From: Dokdonella_A sp963758365
Lineage (GTDB): Bacteria > Pseudomonadota > Gammaproteobacteria > Xanthomonadales > Rhodanobacteraceae
Assembly: GCA_963758365.1 (NCBI GenBank)
Contig: CAVWVB010000001.1
Location: 2,914,001-2,978,000, forward strand
Direction of reading: 5' to 3'
DNA: 64,000 nucleotides
The notes under the pieces were generated by a model that worked only from the letters and a program-made list of their open reading frames with translations, was not told the origin of the DNA and made no database searches. Position 1 is the first letter of the stretch; each line of letters starts with the position of its first letter. The translations under genes were made by a program, and so were the position numbers. This document shows positions 8,868 through 16,625 of the stretch, one piece after another.

Positions 8868-10673
8868 TCACTTGCGCTTCGGGATATACAGATCCGTGAT
8901 CGTGCCCTCGTACACCTCGGCGGCCATGCCGACCGATTCGGACAGGGTCGGGTGCGGGTGGATGGTCAGGCCGATGTCGGCGGCCTCGCAGCCCATCTCG
9001 ATCGCGAGCGCGACTTCGGCGATCAGGTCGCCCGCGTTCGGCGCGACGATGCCGCCGCCGATCACGCGATGGGTCGCATCGTCGAACAGCAGTTTGGTGA
9101 AGCCCTCCGTGCGGCCGATGCCGACCGCGCGGCCCGAAGCCGCGTGCGGAAACTTGCCGACGCCGTAGGCGACACCCTGCTTCTTTGCTTCCGTCTCGGT
9201 GAGACCGACCCACGCGATCTCCGGATCCGTGTAGGCGACGCTCGGCACCACGCGCGCGACGAACTCGCTCTTCTGCCCGGCCGCGACTTCGGCTGCGACC
9301 TTGCCCTCGTGGGTCGCCTTGTGCGCGAGCATCGGCTGGCCGACCAGATCGCCGATCGCGAAGATGTGCGGCACGTTGGTGCGCATCTGCGTGTCGACCG
9401 CGATGAAGCCGCGCTCGGAAACGGCCACGCCGGCCTGGTCGGCGCCGATCCTGCCGCCGTTCGCCGCGCGTCCCACCGCGACGAGCACGCGATCGTAGAC
9501 TTCGGGCTGCGGTGCTTTTTCCCCCTCGAACGTCGCCACGAGACCCTTTTTCGAGGCTTCGATCTTCGCGACCTTCACCTTCAGGTAGATGCCCGCATAG
9601 CGCTTCGACAGGCGCTGCTGCAGCGGCCGCACGAGATCCGGATCGGCGCCCGGCATCAACTGGTCCATGAGTTCGACCACGGTGACCTCGCTGCCGAGAG
9701 CGTCGTATACGCAGGCCATTTCGAGTCCGATGATGCCGCCGCCGACGACCAGCAGCTTCTTCGGGATGTCAACGAGTTCGAGCGCGTCGGTCGAATCCAT
9801 CATGCGCGAGTCGTCCCACGGAAAGCCCGCCAGCTTCACCGCCTGTGATCCGGCCGCGATGATCGCGTTGCGGAAGCGCACCAGCGTGCGCTTGCCCGCC
9901 GCGTCGCGTACCTCGAGTTCGTGCGCGGAAACAAACGCACCGTGGCCGCGCACGACATTGATCCTGCGTTGCCTCGCCATGCCGTCGAGGCCCTTGACCA
10001 TTTGCGCGACGACCTTGTCCTTGTTCGCGCGCAAGGCATCCAGGTCGATCTTCGGCTTGCCGAACGTTATGCCGATCTCGGCCGAGTGGGCCGCCTCGTC
10101 GATCACGCGTGCGGCATGCAGCAGCGCCTTGGACGGGATGCAGCCGACGTTTAGGCACACCCCGCCGAGCGCTCCGTGGCGCTCGACGAGCACGGTGTCC
10201 TGGCCGAGGTCGGCCGCGCGGAACGCGGCCGTGTAGCCGCCCGGGCCGGAACCGAGCACGACGACATCGCATTCGATGTCGGCCTTGCGCCCCGATTCGG
10301 CCGCCGCGGAGGTCGCCGGCACAGCGCCAGCCCGCGCAGCCGCGCGCGGCGCCGGTGCGGCGGCGGATGCGGCCGCGGAATCCGCTGCGGCACGCGCGGT
10401 GCCCTCCTGCGGCGGAGGCGGCGTGGCGGCCGCGGAGGTCTCGATGACCGCGACGACCGTGCCTTCGGCCACCTGGTCGTTGAGCTTGACGCGGACCTCC
10501 CTGACCACGCCCGCGACGCTCGCGGGCACTTCCATCGTCGCCTTGTCGGACTCGAGCGTGACCAGGCCCTGATCCCTGTCGACGCGGTCGCCGGGCTTGA
10601 CCAGGATCTCGATCACCGGCACGCCATCGAAATCGCCGATATCGGGAACCTTGACTTCGATCGTGTTGGCCAT
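8868..10673 (-). CDS. lpdA: Dihydrolipoyl dehydrogenase (PDH E3) with N-terminal lipoyl domain
   Basis: A 601-residue flavoenzyme that reoxidises dihydrolipoyl groups of the pyruvate dehydrogenase complex with NAD+. Residues 1-80 are a lipoyl domain with the lipoylation lysine in ESDKATME. An Ala/Pro-rich linker (about 80-130) leads to the FAD site GSGPGGYTAAFRAADLG, the redox disulfide GGVCLNVGCIPSK, an NAD-binding GGGIIGLEMA, and the C-terminal catalytic HPHPTLSES. The linker-attached lipoyl domain is seen in some bacterial E3s and adds about 125 residues to the usual 475. It follows the mscS gene by 125 bases in the aceF-mscS-lpdA order. Confidence 0.95.
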   Translation of the reverse strand: MANTIEVKVPDIGDFDGVPVIEILVKPGDRVDRDQGLVTLESDKATMEVPASVAGVVREVRVKLNDQVAEGTVVAVIETSAAATPPPPQEGTARAAADSAAASAAAPAPRAAARAGAVPATSAAAESGRKADIECDVVVLGSGPGGYTAAFRAADLGQDTVLVERHGALGGVCLNVGCIPSKALLHAARVIDEAAHSAEIGITFGKPKIDLDALRANKDKVVAQMVKGLDGMARQRRINVVRGHGAFVSAHELEVRDAAGKRTLVRFRNAIIAAGSQAVKLAGFPWDDSRMMDSTDALELVDIPKKLLVVGGGIIGLEMACVYDALGSEVTVVELMDQLMPGADPDLVRPLQQRLSKRYAGIYLKVKVAKIEASKKGLVATFEGEKAPQPEVYDRVLVAVGRAANGGRIGADQAGVAVSERGFIAVDTQMRTNVPHIFAIGDLVGQPMLAHKATHEGKVAAEVAAGQKSEFVARVVPSVAYTDPEIAWVGLTETEAKKQGVAYGVGKFPHAASGRAVGIGRTEGFTKLLFDDATHRVIGGGIVAPNAGDLIAEVALAIEMGCEAADIGLTIHPHPTLSESVGMAAEVYEGTITDLYIPKRK

Positions 10674-10798
10674 GGTCGATTCGCTTGGGAATGAGTTCGC
10701 GCCGATTCTACCGATGCACCCACGCCGCCGCAGCGACGCGATGGACGCGACGCGATCCGCGCGCGTCCCCGCGCCTGCGCACCCAGCGCGACGCGCGC

Positions 10799-11905
10799 TC
10801 AGCGGCGTGCATCCTCTCGATCGCGCGCCGCTTCGGCTTCGCGCGCCTTCGCCTCCTCGCCGCCGCGCTCCATGTCGCGCGCGGCATCGTTGTCGGACAG
10901 CGCACGGTGCGCGTCGCGCGCGGTAGCGGACGGGCGGGGCTCATGTCGCTCGCCGGCGCGGCCGGACGGCGGCTCGACCCACGACTTGACGTGCAGGTCG
11001 CGTTGCGGGAACGGGATTTCGATGCCGTAGTTTTCCAGCGCGGAATGCAAGGCCCAGTTGTACGCGGCGGTCACGGCGGACGGACGCTTGACCGCTTCGG
11101 CATTGAGCCAGACCACGAGCGCGAAATCGAGCGAGGAGTCGCCGAAGCCGGTGAGCCAGACCTGCGGCATGCGCGGGCCGTCCAGCGTGAGCGTGAACGG
11201 CACCTCCGCGGCGGCCTCGAGCGCGGCCTGCTTGACGCGTTCCTTGTCGGTCCCATAGGCGACGCCGAATGGCACGCGCAGGCGCCGCGAAGTCTCGCGC
11301 AGGGTCCAGTTGACGACGTTGTTGGTGACGAACTCCGAGTTCGGCACGAGGATGTCGATGTTGTCGTTGGTGGTTATCCGCGTCGCGCGGATGTGGATGT
11401 CGTTGACGACGCCGTGCACGCCGTTCGACAGCTCGACGAAGTCGCCGACCTTGAGGCTGCGGTCGAACAGGATGATGAGGCCGGACACGAAGTTCGAGAA
11501 GATCGCCTGCAGGCCGAAGCCGAGGCCGACGCCGAGTGCGCCGGCGAACAATTCGAACCGGCTGAGCGGGATGCCGGCCACGGAAAGCGCGACCAGCACG
11601 CCGACCAGCAGCATCACGTAGTGGATGATGCGCGACAGCGTGTACAGCGCGGCCTGGTTGTTCTCGTGCCGGGTCGCGTAGCGATCCAGGCCCGCGCGCA
11701 TGAGCCGCGAGACCAGCAGCGCGACCAGCAGGCTGAGCAGGGCGCCGACCAGGGCGCCGATGGTCAGCTTGACGCCCTGCGCGTCGATCAGCTGGAAGCG
11801 CATGAACTCGTTGAAGCGATGGATTGCCACCACCACGGTATCGGTCGCGTCCGCACCCAGGTCCTGCGCCTGCACGCGGATCGAGCCGAGTGGCGCGCCG
11901 TTCAC
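10799..11905 (-). CDS. Mechanosensitive ion channel, MscS family, inside the PDH group
   Basis: A 368-residue MscS-type channel, which opens on membrane tension to release solutes in hypo-osmotic shock. Three hydrophobic segments (about 44-66, 83-108, 114-140) end in the pore helix FAGALGVGLGFGLQAIFSNF. The MscS beta domain follows (VGDFVELSNGVHGVV, DILVPNSEFVTNNV) and the conserved IPFPQRDL tail motif. A charged Arg/Glu/Asp-rich C-terminus (about 330-368) is extra. The GTG start shares GTGA with the aceF stop codon (4-base overlap), which implies translational coupling to E2. A longer frame is not possible without running into aceF. Confidence 0.9.
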   Translation of the reverse strand: MNGAPLGSIRVQAQDLGADATDTVVVAIHRFNEFMRFQLIDAQGVKLTIGALVGALLSLLVALLVSRLMRAGLDRYATRHENNQAALYTLSRIIHYVMLLVGVLVALSVAGIPLSRFELFAGALGVGLGFGLQAIFSNFVSGLIILFDRSLKVGDFVELSNGVHGVVNDIHIRATRITTNDNIDILVPNSEFVTNNVVNWTLRETSRRLRVPFGVAYGTDKERVKQAALEAAAEVPFTLTLDGPRMPQVWLTGFGDSSLDFALVVWLNAEAVKRPSAVTAAYNWALHSALENYGIEIPFPQRDLHVKSWVEPPSGRAGERHEPRPSATARDAHRALSDNDAARDMERGGEEAKAREAEAARDREDARR

Positions 11906-13305
11906 AGCAGCACGCGTCGCATGTCGGCAAGCACCTGCGCGAGGTATGCGGTGAAGCGCGCAGCCGAGGCGCCGTCGATCACGCGGTGGTCATAGCTCAG
12001 CGACAGCGGCAGCATCAGTCGCGGCTGGAACGCGTTGCCGTCCCAGACCGGCTTCAGCGCCGATCTCGACACGCCGAGGATGGCCACTTCGGGCGCGTTC
12101 ACGATCGGCGTGAACGCGGTGCCGCCAATGCCGCCGAGACTCGATATCGAGAAGCAGCCGCCGGACATCTGCGCCGGACCGAGCTTGCCCTCGCGTGCCT
12201 TGCTCGCGAGATCCCCGGTTTCTGTCGCGATCTCGATCACGCCCTTGCGGTCGGCATCGCGCAAAACCGGCACGACGAGTCCGTTCGGCGTATCGGCGGC
12301 AAAGCCGATGTGAAAATACTTCTTGAGGATGAGGTTCTCGCCGCCGGTGTCGAGCGACGCATTGAAATCCGGATACTTCTTCAGCGCCGCGACGACCGCC
12401 TTGATCAGGAATGCGAGCATGGTGAGCTTGATGCCGGACTTTTCGTTCTCGCGGTTCAGCGCGACGCGCAAGGCTTCGAGATCGGTGACATCGGCATCGT
12501 CGTGCTGGGTGACATGCGGAATCATCACCCAGTTGCGCGCGAGGTTCGCGCCGGAAATCTTCCGGATCCTCGACAGCGGCCTGGTTTCTATCTCGCCGAA
12601 TTTCGCGAAGTCGACGCTCGGCCACGGCAGCAGGTCGAGGCCGCCGCCGGCTGCGCCGCCCGATACCCGCGGTGCGCCACCGCCAGTCAATGCGGCCTTT
12701 ACGAAGTTCTGCACGTCCTGCTTCGAGATGCGACCCTTGCGTTCGCTGCCGACGACCCGATCGAGATCGACGCCGAGCTCTCGCGCGAGCAGGCGCACCG
12801 CCGGACTCGCGTAAGGCACCTTGTCCGGCAGTACCGTGCTCGCGTCGAACGGCACCGGCGGCGTGCGCGGGGCCGGTGTCGCGACGTCGGTTTCGGCACC
12901 CTGGCCCGCACGCGCGGGAGCGGCGTCCGTCGCGGGCCGCATTGGCGCCGCAGGGTCCGCTTTCCCGGTTTGCGCGGCGGCGGCGGCGGCCGGCGTCGTC
13001 TGCGGCGCGGCGGCTTTCGCGTCCGGCTGCGCGGGGGTCGCTGCGCGGGGCGCGGCCGGGTCTCCCGCCGCCGCCTCGATCAGCGCGACGACTGCGCCCT
13101 CCGCGATTTCGTCGCCGACCTTGACCTTGACTTCCGTGATCACCCCATCGAACGGTGCCGGCACTTCCATCGTCGCCTTGTCCGATTCGAGCGTGACCAG
13201 GCCCTGATCCTTGCCGACCGTGTCGCCGGCCTTCACCAGAACCTCGATCACCGGCACGTTCGTGTAGTCGCCGATGTCCGGTACCTTGACTTCCTGGACG
13301 GCCAT
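11902..13305 (-). CDS. aceF: Dihydrolipoamide acetyltransferase (PDH E2)
   Basis: A 467-residue core subunit of pyruvate dehydrogenase that transfers acetyl groups from lipoamide to CoA. There is one N-terminal lipoyl domain (residues 1-78, lysine in ESDKATME), an Ala/Pro linker, a peripheral-subunit-binding domain (about 150-190, VPYASPAVRLLARELGV) and a catalytic domain ending in the acetyltransferase motif SYDHRVIDGAS. E. coli AceF has three lipoyl domains; this one has one. The ATG at 13305 follows GGAGCAGGC. No aceE gene adjoins it in this window, so E1 must be encoded elsewhere. Confidence 0.95.
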   Translation of the reverse strand: MAVQEVKVPDIGDYTNVPVIEVLVKAGDTVGKDQGLVTLESDKATMEVPAPFDGVITEVKVKVGDEIAEGAVVALIEAAAGDPAAPRAATPAQPDAKAAAPQTTPAAAAAAQTGKADPAAPMRPATDAAPARAGQGAETDVATPAPRTPPVPFDASTVLPDKVPYASPAVRLLARELGVDLDRVVGSERKGRISKQDVQNFVKAALTGGGAPRVSGGAAGGGLDLLPWPSVDFAKFGEIETRPLSRIRKISGANLARNWVMIPHVTQHDDADVTDLEALRVALNRENEKSGIKLTMLAFLIKAVVAALKKYPDFNASLDTGGENLILKKYFHIGFAADTPNGLVVPVLRDADRKGVIEIATETGDLASKAREGKLGPAQMSGGCFSISSLGGIGGTAFTPIVNAPEVAILGVSRSALKPVWDGNAFQPRLMLPLSLSYDHRVIDGASAARFTAYLAQVLADMRRVLL

Positions 13306-13741
13306 GCCTGCTCCGAATCGTGACTCAGGGGGCGAAGTTTCGCCGATTTGGACTGCCCGCGTCATGCCGCAGCATGAACACGCATGGAGAGAACGGCATC
13401 CGCGTGCAGGCCTGCGGGGACGGGCAGGACGATCGCCGCGGATCGCGCTCGCGCGAGCGGCAGCACGCACCTTCCCGCGTCGCCGCCGCCACGGCCTCCT
13501 GGCCGAGGCCTGTGTGATCCCGCGCAAATCGATTCCATACGATGCGCGGCGCCGGATTCACGCGCCGGAGCGCTCGAGCGATATCGGCGCATCCCGGCGC
13601 GGTGCGGATCGTGTCGTCACCACGGTTGCAACGTCGGCATCCGCGCGCGCGCCGCGATCATGGCCGACCGAAATCCATCCATGCCGCGCGCGCCGGCCGC
13701 CAACGCATGCGACCTTCGTGCAATAGGCCCCAACGCAGCGA
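13306..13741. other. 436-base gap upstream of aceF, no gene seen
   Basis: Between the end of the upstream mscS gene and the aceF start. Open frames here have arginine-rich, low-complexity translations and no ribosome-binding sites, so none is called. The aceF promoter and leader are expected here, but no convincing -35/-10 pair was found by eye. Confidence 0.5.
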
Positions 13742-14590
13742 TCAGTCGCCCTGCCCGGGCGGCTTGCGCATCCAGACTTCGCGCTGCGGAAACGGAATCG
13801 TGATCCCGTTGGCATCGAACTGCTGCTTGATCTCGCGCTGCAGGTCGAACTTGAGTCCCCAGTAGTCGGACGCGGCGACCCAGGGCCGGATCGCGATGTT
13901 CACGCTCGAGTCGCCGAGTTCGAGAACCGCAACGACCGGTGCCGGATCCTCGAGGACGCGCTTGTCCGCGGCCAGCGCGGCATTGGCGATGCCGATCGCC
14001 TTGCCGATGTCGTCGCCGTAGCCGATGCCGATCACGAGATCGAGACGCCGCGTGTGCAGCGCGTTGTAGTTGACGATCGCGTCGCCGAGAATCTTGCCGT
14101 TGGGTACGGTGATCTGGCGGTTGTCCGGACTGTGCAGGACGGTCTGCATCAGACCCACGGTCTTCACCGTGCCCGCCACGCCCGCGACCTCCACGTACTC
14201 GCCGACGCGGAATGGCCGCACGATCATCAGCATTACGCCGGCCGCGAGATTGGACAGCGAGCCCTGCAGGGCCAGACCGACCGCCAGGCCGGCCGCACCG
14301 AGCGCCGCAAGCAGCGAGGTGGTCGGCACACCGACGCGATCCAGCGCGCCGACCACGACCAGGGTCAGCAGCACTGCGAACACCATGTTGCGCAGGAAGT
14401 TGCCCAGCAGCGGGTCGGCGCCGCCGCGCATCGTCACGCCGCGGATCGCGTTGGAAGCCCGGCGCGCGAGCCACCATCCGATCAGCAGGATCAGCAGCGC
14501 GGCCAGCAAGCGGCCACCCCAGGCAACAATCGCGGTCGACAGCGCCTGGACGTCGATCGACGCGTAGAATTCGCGCAGGCGCTCGGTCAT
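13742..14590 (-). CDS. mscS: Small-conductance mechanosensitive channel MscS
   Basis: A 282-residue channel of the size and layout of E. coli MscS (286 residues). Three transmembrane helices span about 14-120. The third is the Ala/Gly-rich pore helix ALGAAGLAVGLALQGSLSN, followed by LAAGVMLMIVRPFRVGEYVEV and the beta/alpha-beta cytoplasmic domain (ITVPNGKILGDAI), ending with GITIPFPQREVWM. The ATG at 14590 has a GGAG 7 bases upstream and is preferred over a start 7 codons earlier. It is only distantly similar to the second channel at 10799-11905, so the two are different subfamilies rather than a recent duplication. Confidence 0.92.
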   Translation of the reverse strand: MTERLREFYASIDVQALSTAIVAWGGRLLAALLILLIGWWLARRASNAIRGVTMRGGADPLLGNFLRNMVFAVLLTLVVVGALDRVGVPTTSLLAALGAAGLAVGLALQGSLSNLAAGVMLMIVRPFRVGEYVEVAGVAGTVKTVGLMQTVLHSPDNRQITVPNGKILGDAIVNYNALHTRRLDLVIGIGYGDDIGKAIGIANAALAADKRVLEDPAPVVAVLELGDSSVNIAIRPWVAASDYWGLKFDLQREIKQQFDANGITIPFPQREVWMRKPPGQGD

Positions 14591-14784
14591 GCGTAGTCTC
14601 CGCTGGAGCAATCATCAAGAGTAACCCGATGGCAAAGCAGTTGACACATCCTGTCCGACGCATGGGTCTTCGAGTCCGCTGCATCCGCGAGCGAAGTCCA
14701 CGGCGCAGCATGCCCGGGCGCGGCGCCGGTGCCGCACGGCCTGTTGAAGTCTGACCGCAGCGCGTCCCACGATCGAGGAATCGC

Positions 14785-15417
14785 ATGTATACGCTCTACT
14801 ATTCGCCCGGAACCGCGAGCATGGCCGTACACCATGCCCTGCTAGAAATCGGTGCGCCGCACGAGCTGCATCTTGTGGATCTCGCGGCCAGGGCGCACAA
14901 GAGCGCCGACTATCTGCGCCTCAATCCGACCGGAACCGTGCCGACACTGATCGTCGACGGACAGCCCTGCTATGAATGCGCCGCATTGCTGCTACTGCTT
15001 GCCGAGCGTCATCCGCAAGCCGGGCTGGCGCCGGCGCCCGGTACGCCGCAACGCGCGGTCTGGCTGCAATGGATGGTGCATTTCGCGAATACGTTGCAGC
15101 CGGCCTATCGGCAATGGTTCTATCCCCTCGACTTCGCTGCGGCCGAGCACGAGAAGGAATCGAAGGCGTTTGCACGCACGCGCATCGAAGCCGTCTGGCA
15201 ACGCCTCGATGCGCACCTGGGCGGGCACGGCCCGTTCGTTCTCGGCGCCACGTTCAGCGTCGCCGACCTGTACGCGACGATGCTGATGCGCTGGTCGCGC
15301 AACATGCCGCGCCCGGCCACCGAATGGACGACCCTGGCCGAACTCGCGATGCGCGTGAAGGCACGGCCGAGCTGGAAGCGTCTCTGCGAAATCGAGGGTC
15401 TGACCGAGTGGCAGTGA
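14785..15417 (+). CDS. Glutathione S-transferase family protein
   Basis: A 210-residue two-domain GST. The N-terminal thioredoxin-like domain reads LYYSPGTASMAVHHALLEIG and has the cis-proline motif GTVPTLIVDG near residue 50, followed by the glutathione-binding YECAALLLLLAERHP. The helical C-terminal domain (about 90-200) contains FVLGATFSVADLY, the N-capping box typical of GSTs. AGGA precedes the ATG. Its electrophile substrate is not known. It is convergent with the FHA-GGDEF gene, with 37 bases between stops. Confidence 0.85.
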   Translation: MYTLYYSPGTASMAVHHALLEIGAPHELHLVDLAARAHKSADYLRLNPTGTVPTLIVDGQPCYECAALLLLLAERHPQAGLAPAPGTPQRAVWLQWMVHFANTLQPAYRQWFYPLDFAAAEHEKESKAFARTRIEAVWQRLDAHLGGHGPFVLGATFSVADLYATMLMRWSRNMPRPATEWTTLAELAMRVKARPSWKRLCEIEGLTEWQ

Positions 15418-15454
15418 AAGGATCCGCGCCACGGCGTGCGGATGCACGCCGCAC

Positions 15455-16363
15455 TCAGGGATCGAGCGCGCAGACCCGGTTGCGTCCGCCCTGCTTGGCC
15501 AGATAGAGCTGCGCATCGGCCGCACGCAGCAGCTCGCTGGCCCCCGCCATCATGCGCGTCCAGGTCGCGACGCCGATGCTGACCGTGACCTGCTCGGACG
15601 CTTCCTGCACGTCGATCCTGAGCGCGGCAATCGATGCGCACAGCTGGCGCGCGAACGCGCTGGCCTCGACGATGTCCTGCTCGGGAAGCACGGCGGCAAA
15701 CTCCTCGCCGCCGATGCGCGCGACGATGAGCTCCTCGCGCGCCTCCGAGTCGAGTGCATCGGCGACCTGCTTGAGCACGGCGTCGCCGACAGGGTGGCCG
15801 TGGCGATCGTTGATCGCCTTGAAGTGGTCGAGGTCGATGATGAGCAGGGCCAGGGGTCGGCCGTGGCTCGCGGTACGCGCGATCTCGCGTTCCAGCAGCT
15901 CGAGAAAGTGGCGGCGGTTGTACAGTCCGGTCAGCGGATCGATCGTCGCGAGCTGGTAGATCTCCTCGTGGTAACGCGCCTCGACCGAGGACCGCTCCAT
16001 GAACTTCAGCACGCAGCTGCCGATCGTCAGATGATCGCCGTCCTTGAGTTCGGCCTCGATGACCGGCTGATCGTTGAGCAGCGTCTTGTTGGTCGAATCG
16101 AGATCCTTGACCCGGCAACCGCCGGGCTCCTGCCAGATCCGCGCGTGCTGGCGCGACACGCTGCGCTCCATGATCTGGAAGTCGCATTCCGGTGCGCGTC
16201 CGATGATCAGCGGTATCGCCCCGATATCGATCCGCTGACCGAGACGCTGCCCCTGCAGGACGACCAGACACGCCGACGCGCCGGCGTCCTGTCCGCCGAA
16301 GTCATGCGTGGGCCGCAGCGTACGTCGCTGGGTCGTGCTGGAGTCGCGATCGCTCGAGTTCAT
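15455..16363 (-). CDS. Diguanylate cyclase with N-terminal FHA domain
   Basis: A 302-residue soluble protein joining a phosphothreonine-reading FHA domain to a cyclic-di-GMP synthase. The FHA domain spans about 35-120 (IIGRAPECDFQIM, SVSRQHARIW, DLDSTNKTLLND). The GGDEF domain spans about 140-298: DPLTGLYNRRHFLE, DLDHFKAINDRHGHPVGD, and the active loop GGEEF near residue 218. No RxxD inhibitory site precedes GGEEF, so product inhibition through that site is not expected. It is divergent from the Ser/Thr kinase gene at 16626, with 262 bases between the starts, which suggests the kinase may supply the phosphothreonine signal. That link is inference. Confidence 0.92.
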   Translation of the reverse strand: MNSSDRDSSTTQRRTLRPTHDFGGQDAGASACLVVLQGQRLGQRIDIGAIPLIIGRAPECDFQIMERSVSRQHARIWQEPGGCRVKDLDSTNKTLLNDQPVIEAELKDGDHLTIGSCVLKFMERSSVEARYHEEIYQLATIDPLTGLYNRRHFLELLEREIARTASHGRPLALLIIDLDHFKAINDRHGHPVGDAVLKQVADALDSEAREELIVARIGGEEFAAVLPEQDIVEASAFARQLCASIAALRIDVQEASEQVTVSIGVATWTRMMAGASELLRAADAQLYLAKQGGRNRVCALDP

Positions 16364-16547
16364 CCGCTTTCGCAGGAATGCGCCATGCGCAGTTTACGCG
16401 AGAACCTGCGGCTTGACCGCGCGGAGTGCGCGCAGCACGCAGTGTCGCGATGAGGCGCCGGGGAACCCGCGACGCCCGCGAGACTCCAACCGGGAGTTCC
16501 GCTGTCGGCGAGATCCGCAACCATGCCGTCGTGATCGACGTGCGAGC

Positions 16548-16555
16548 TATACAAT
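16548..16555 (+). promoter_or_regulatory. Possible -10 of the Ser/Thr kinase gene
   Basis: TATACAAT contains a strong -10 match about 70 bases before the kinase ATG. No clear -35 is visible at the expected distance. It lies in the intergenic region shared with the FHA-GGDEF gene. Confidence 0.35.
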
Positions 16556-16625
16556 CGACCCTTGCCCGGTCCGCGCAGCACTTCGCTCTGTCGTCAGGTT
16601 GCGCGGATATCCCCAAGGAATCCAG

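Noticed and set aside
16308..16625. N-terminal extension of the Ser/Thr kinase by 106 codons
   Set aside because: The extension is arginine/cysteine-rich, overlaps the divergent FHA-GGDEF gene, and the ATG at 16626 has a good ribosome-binding site.
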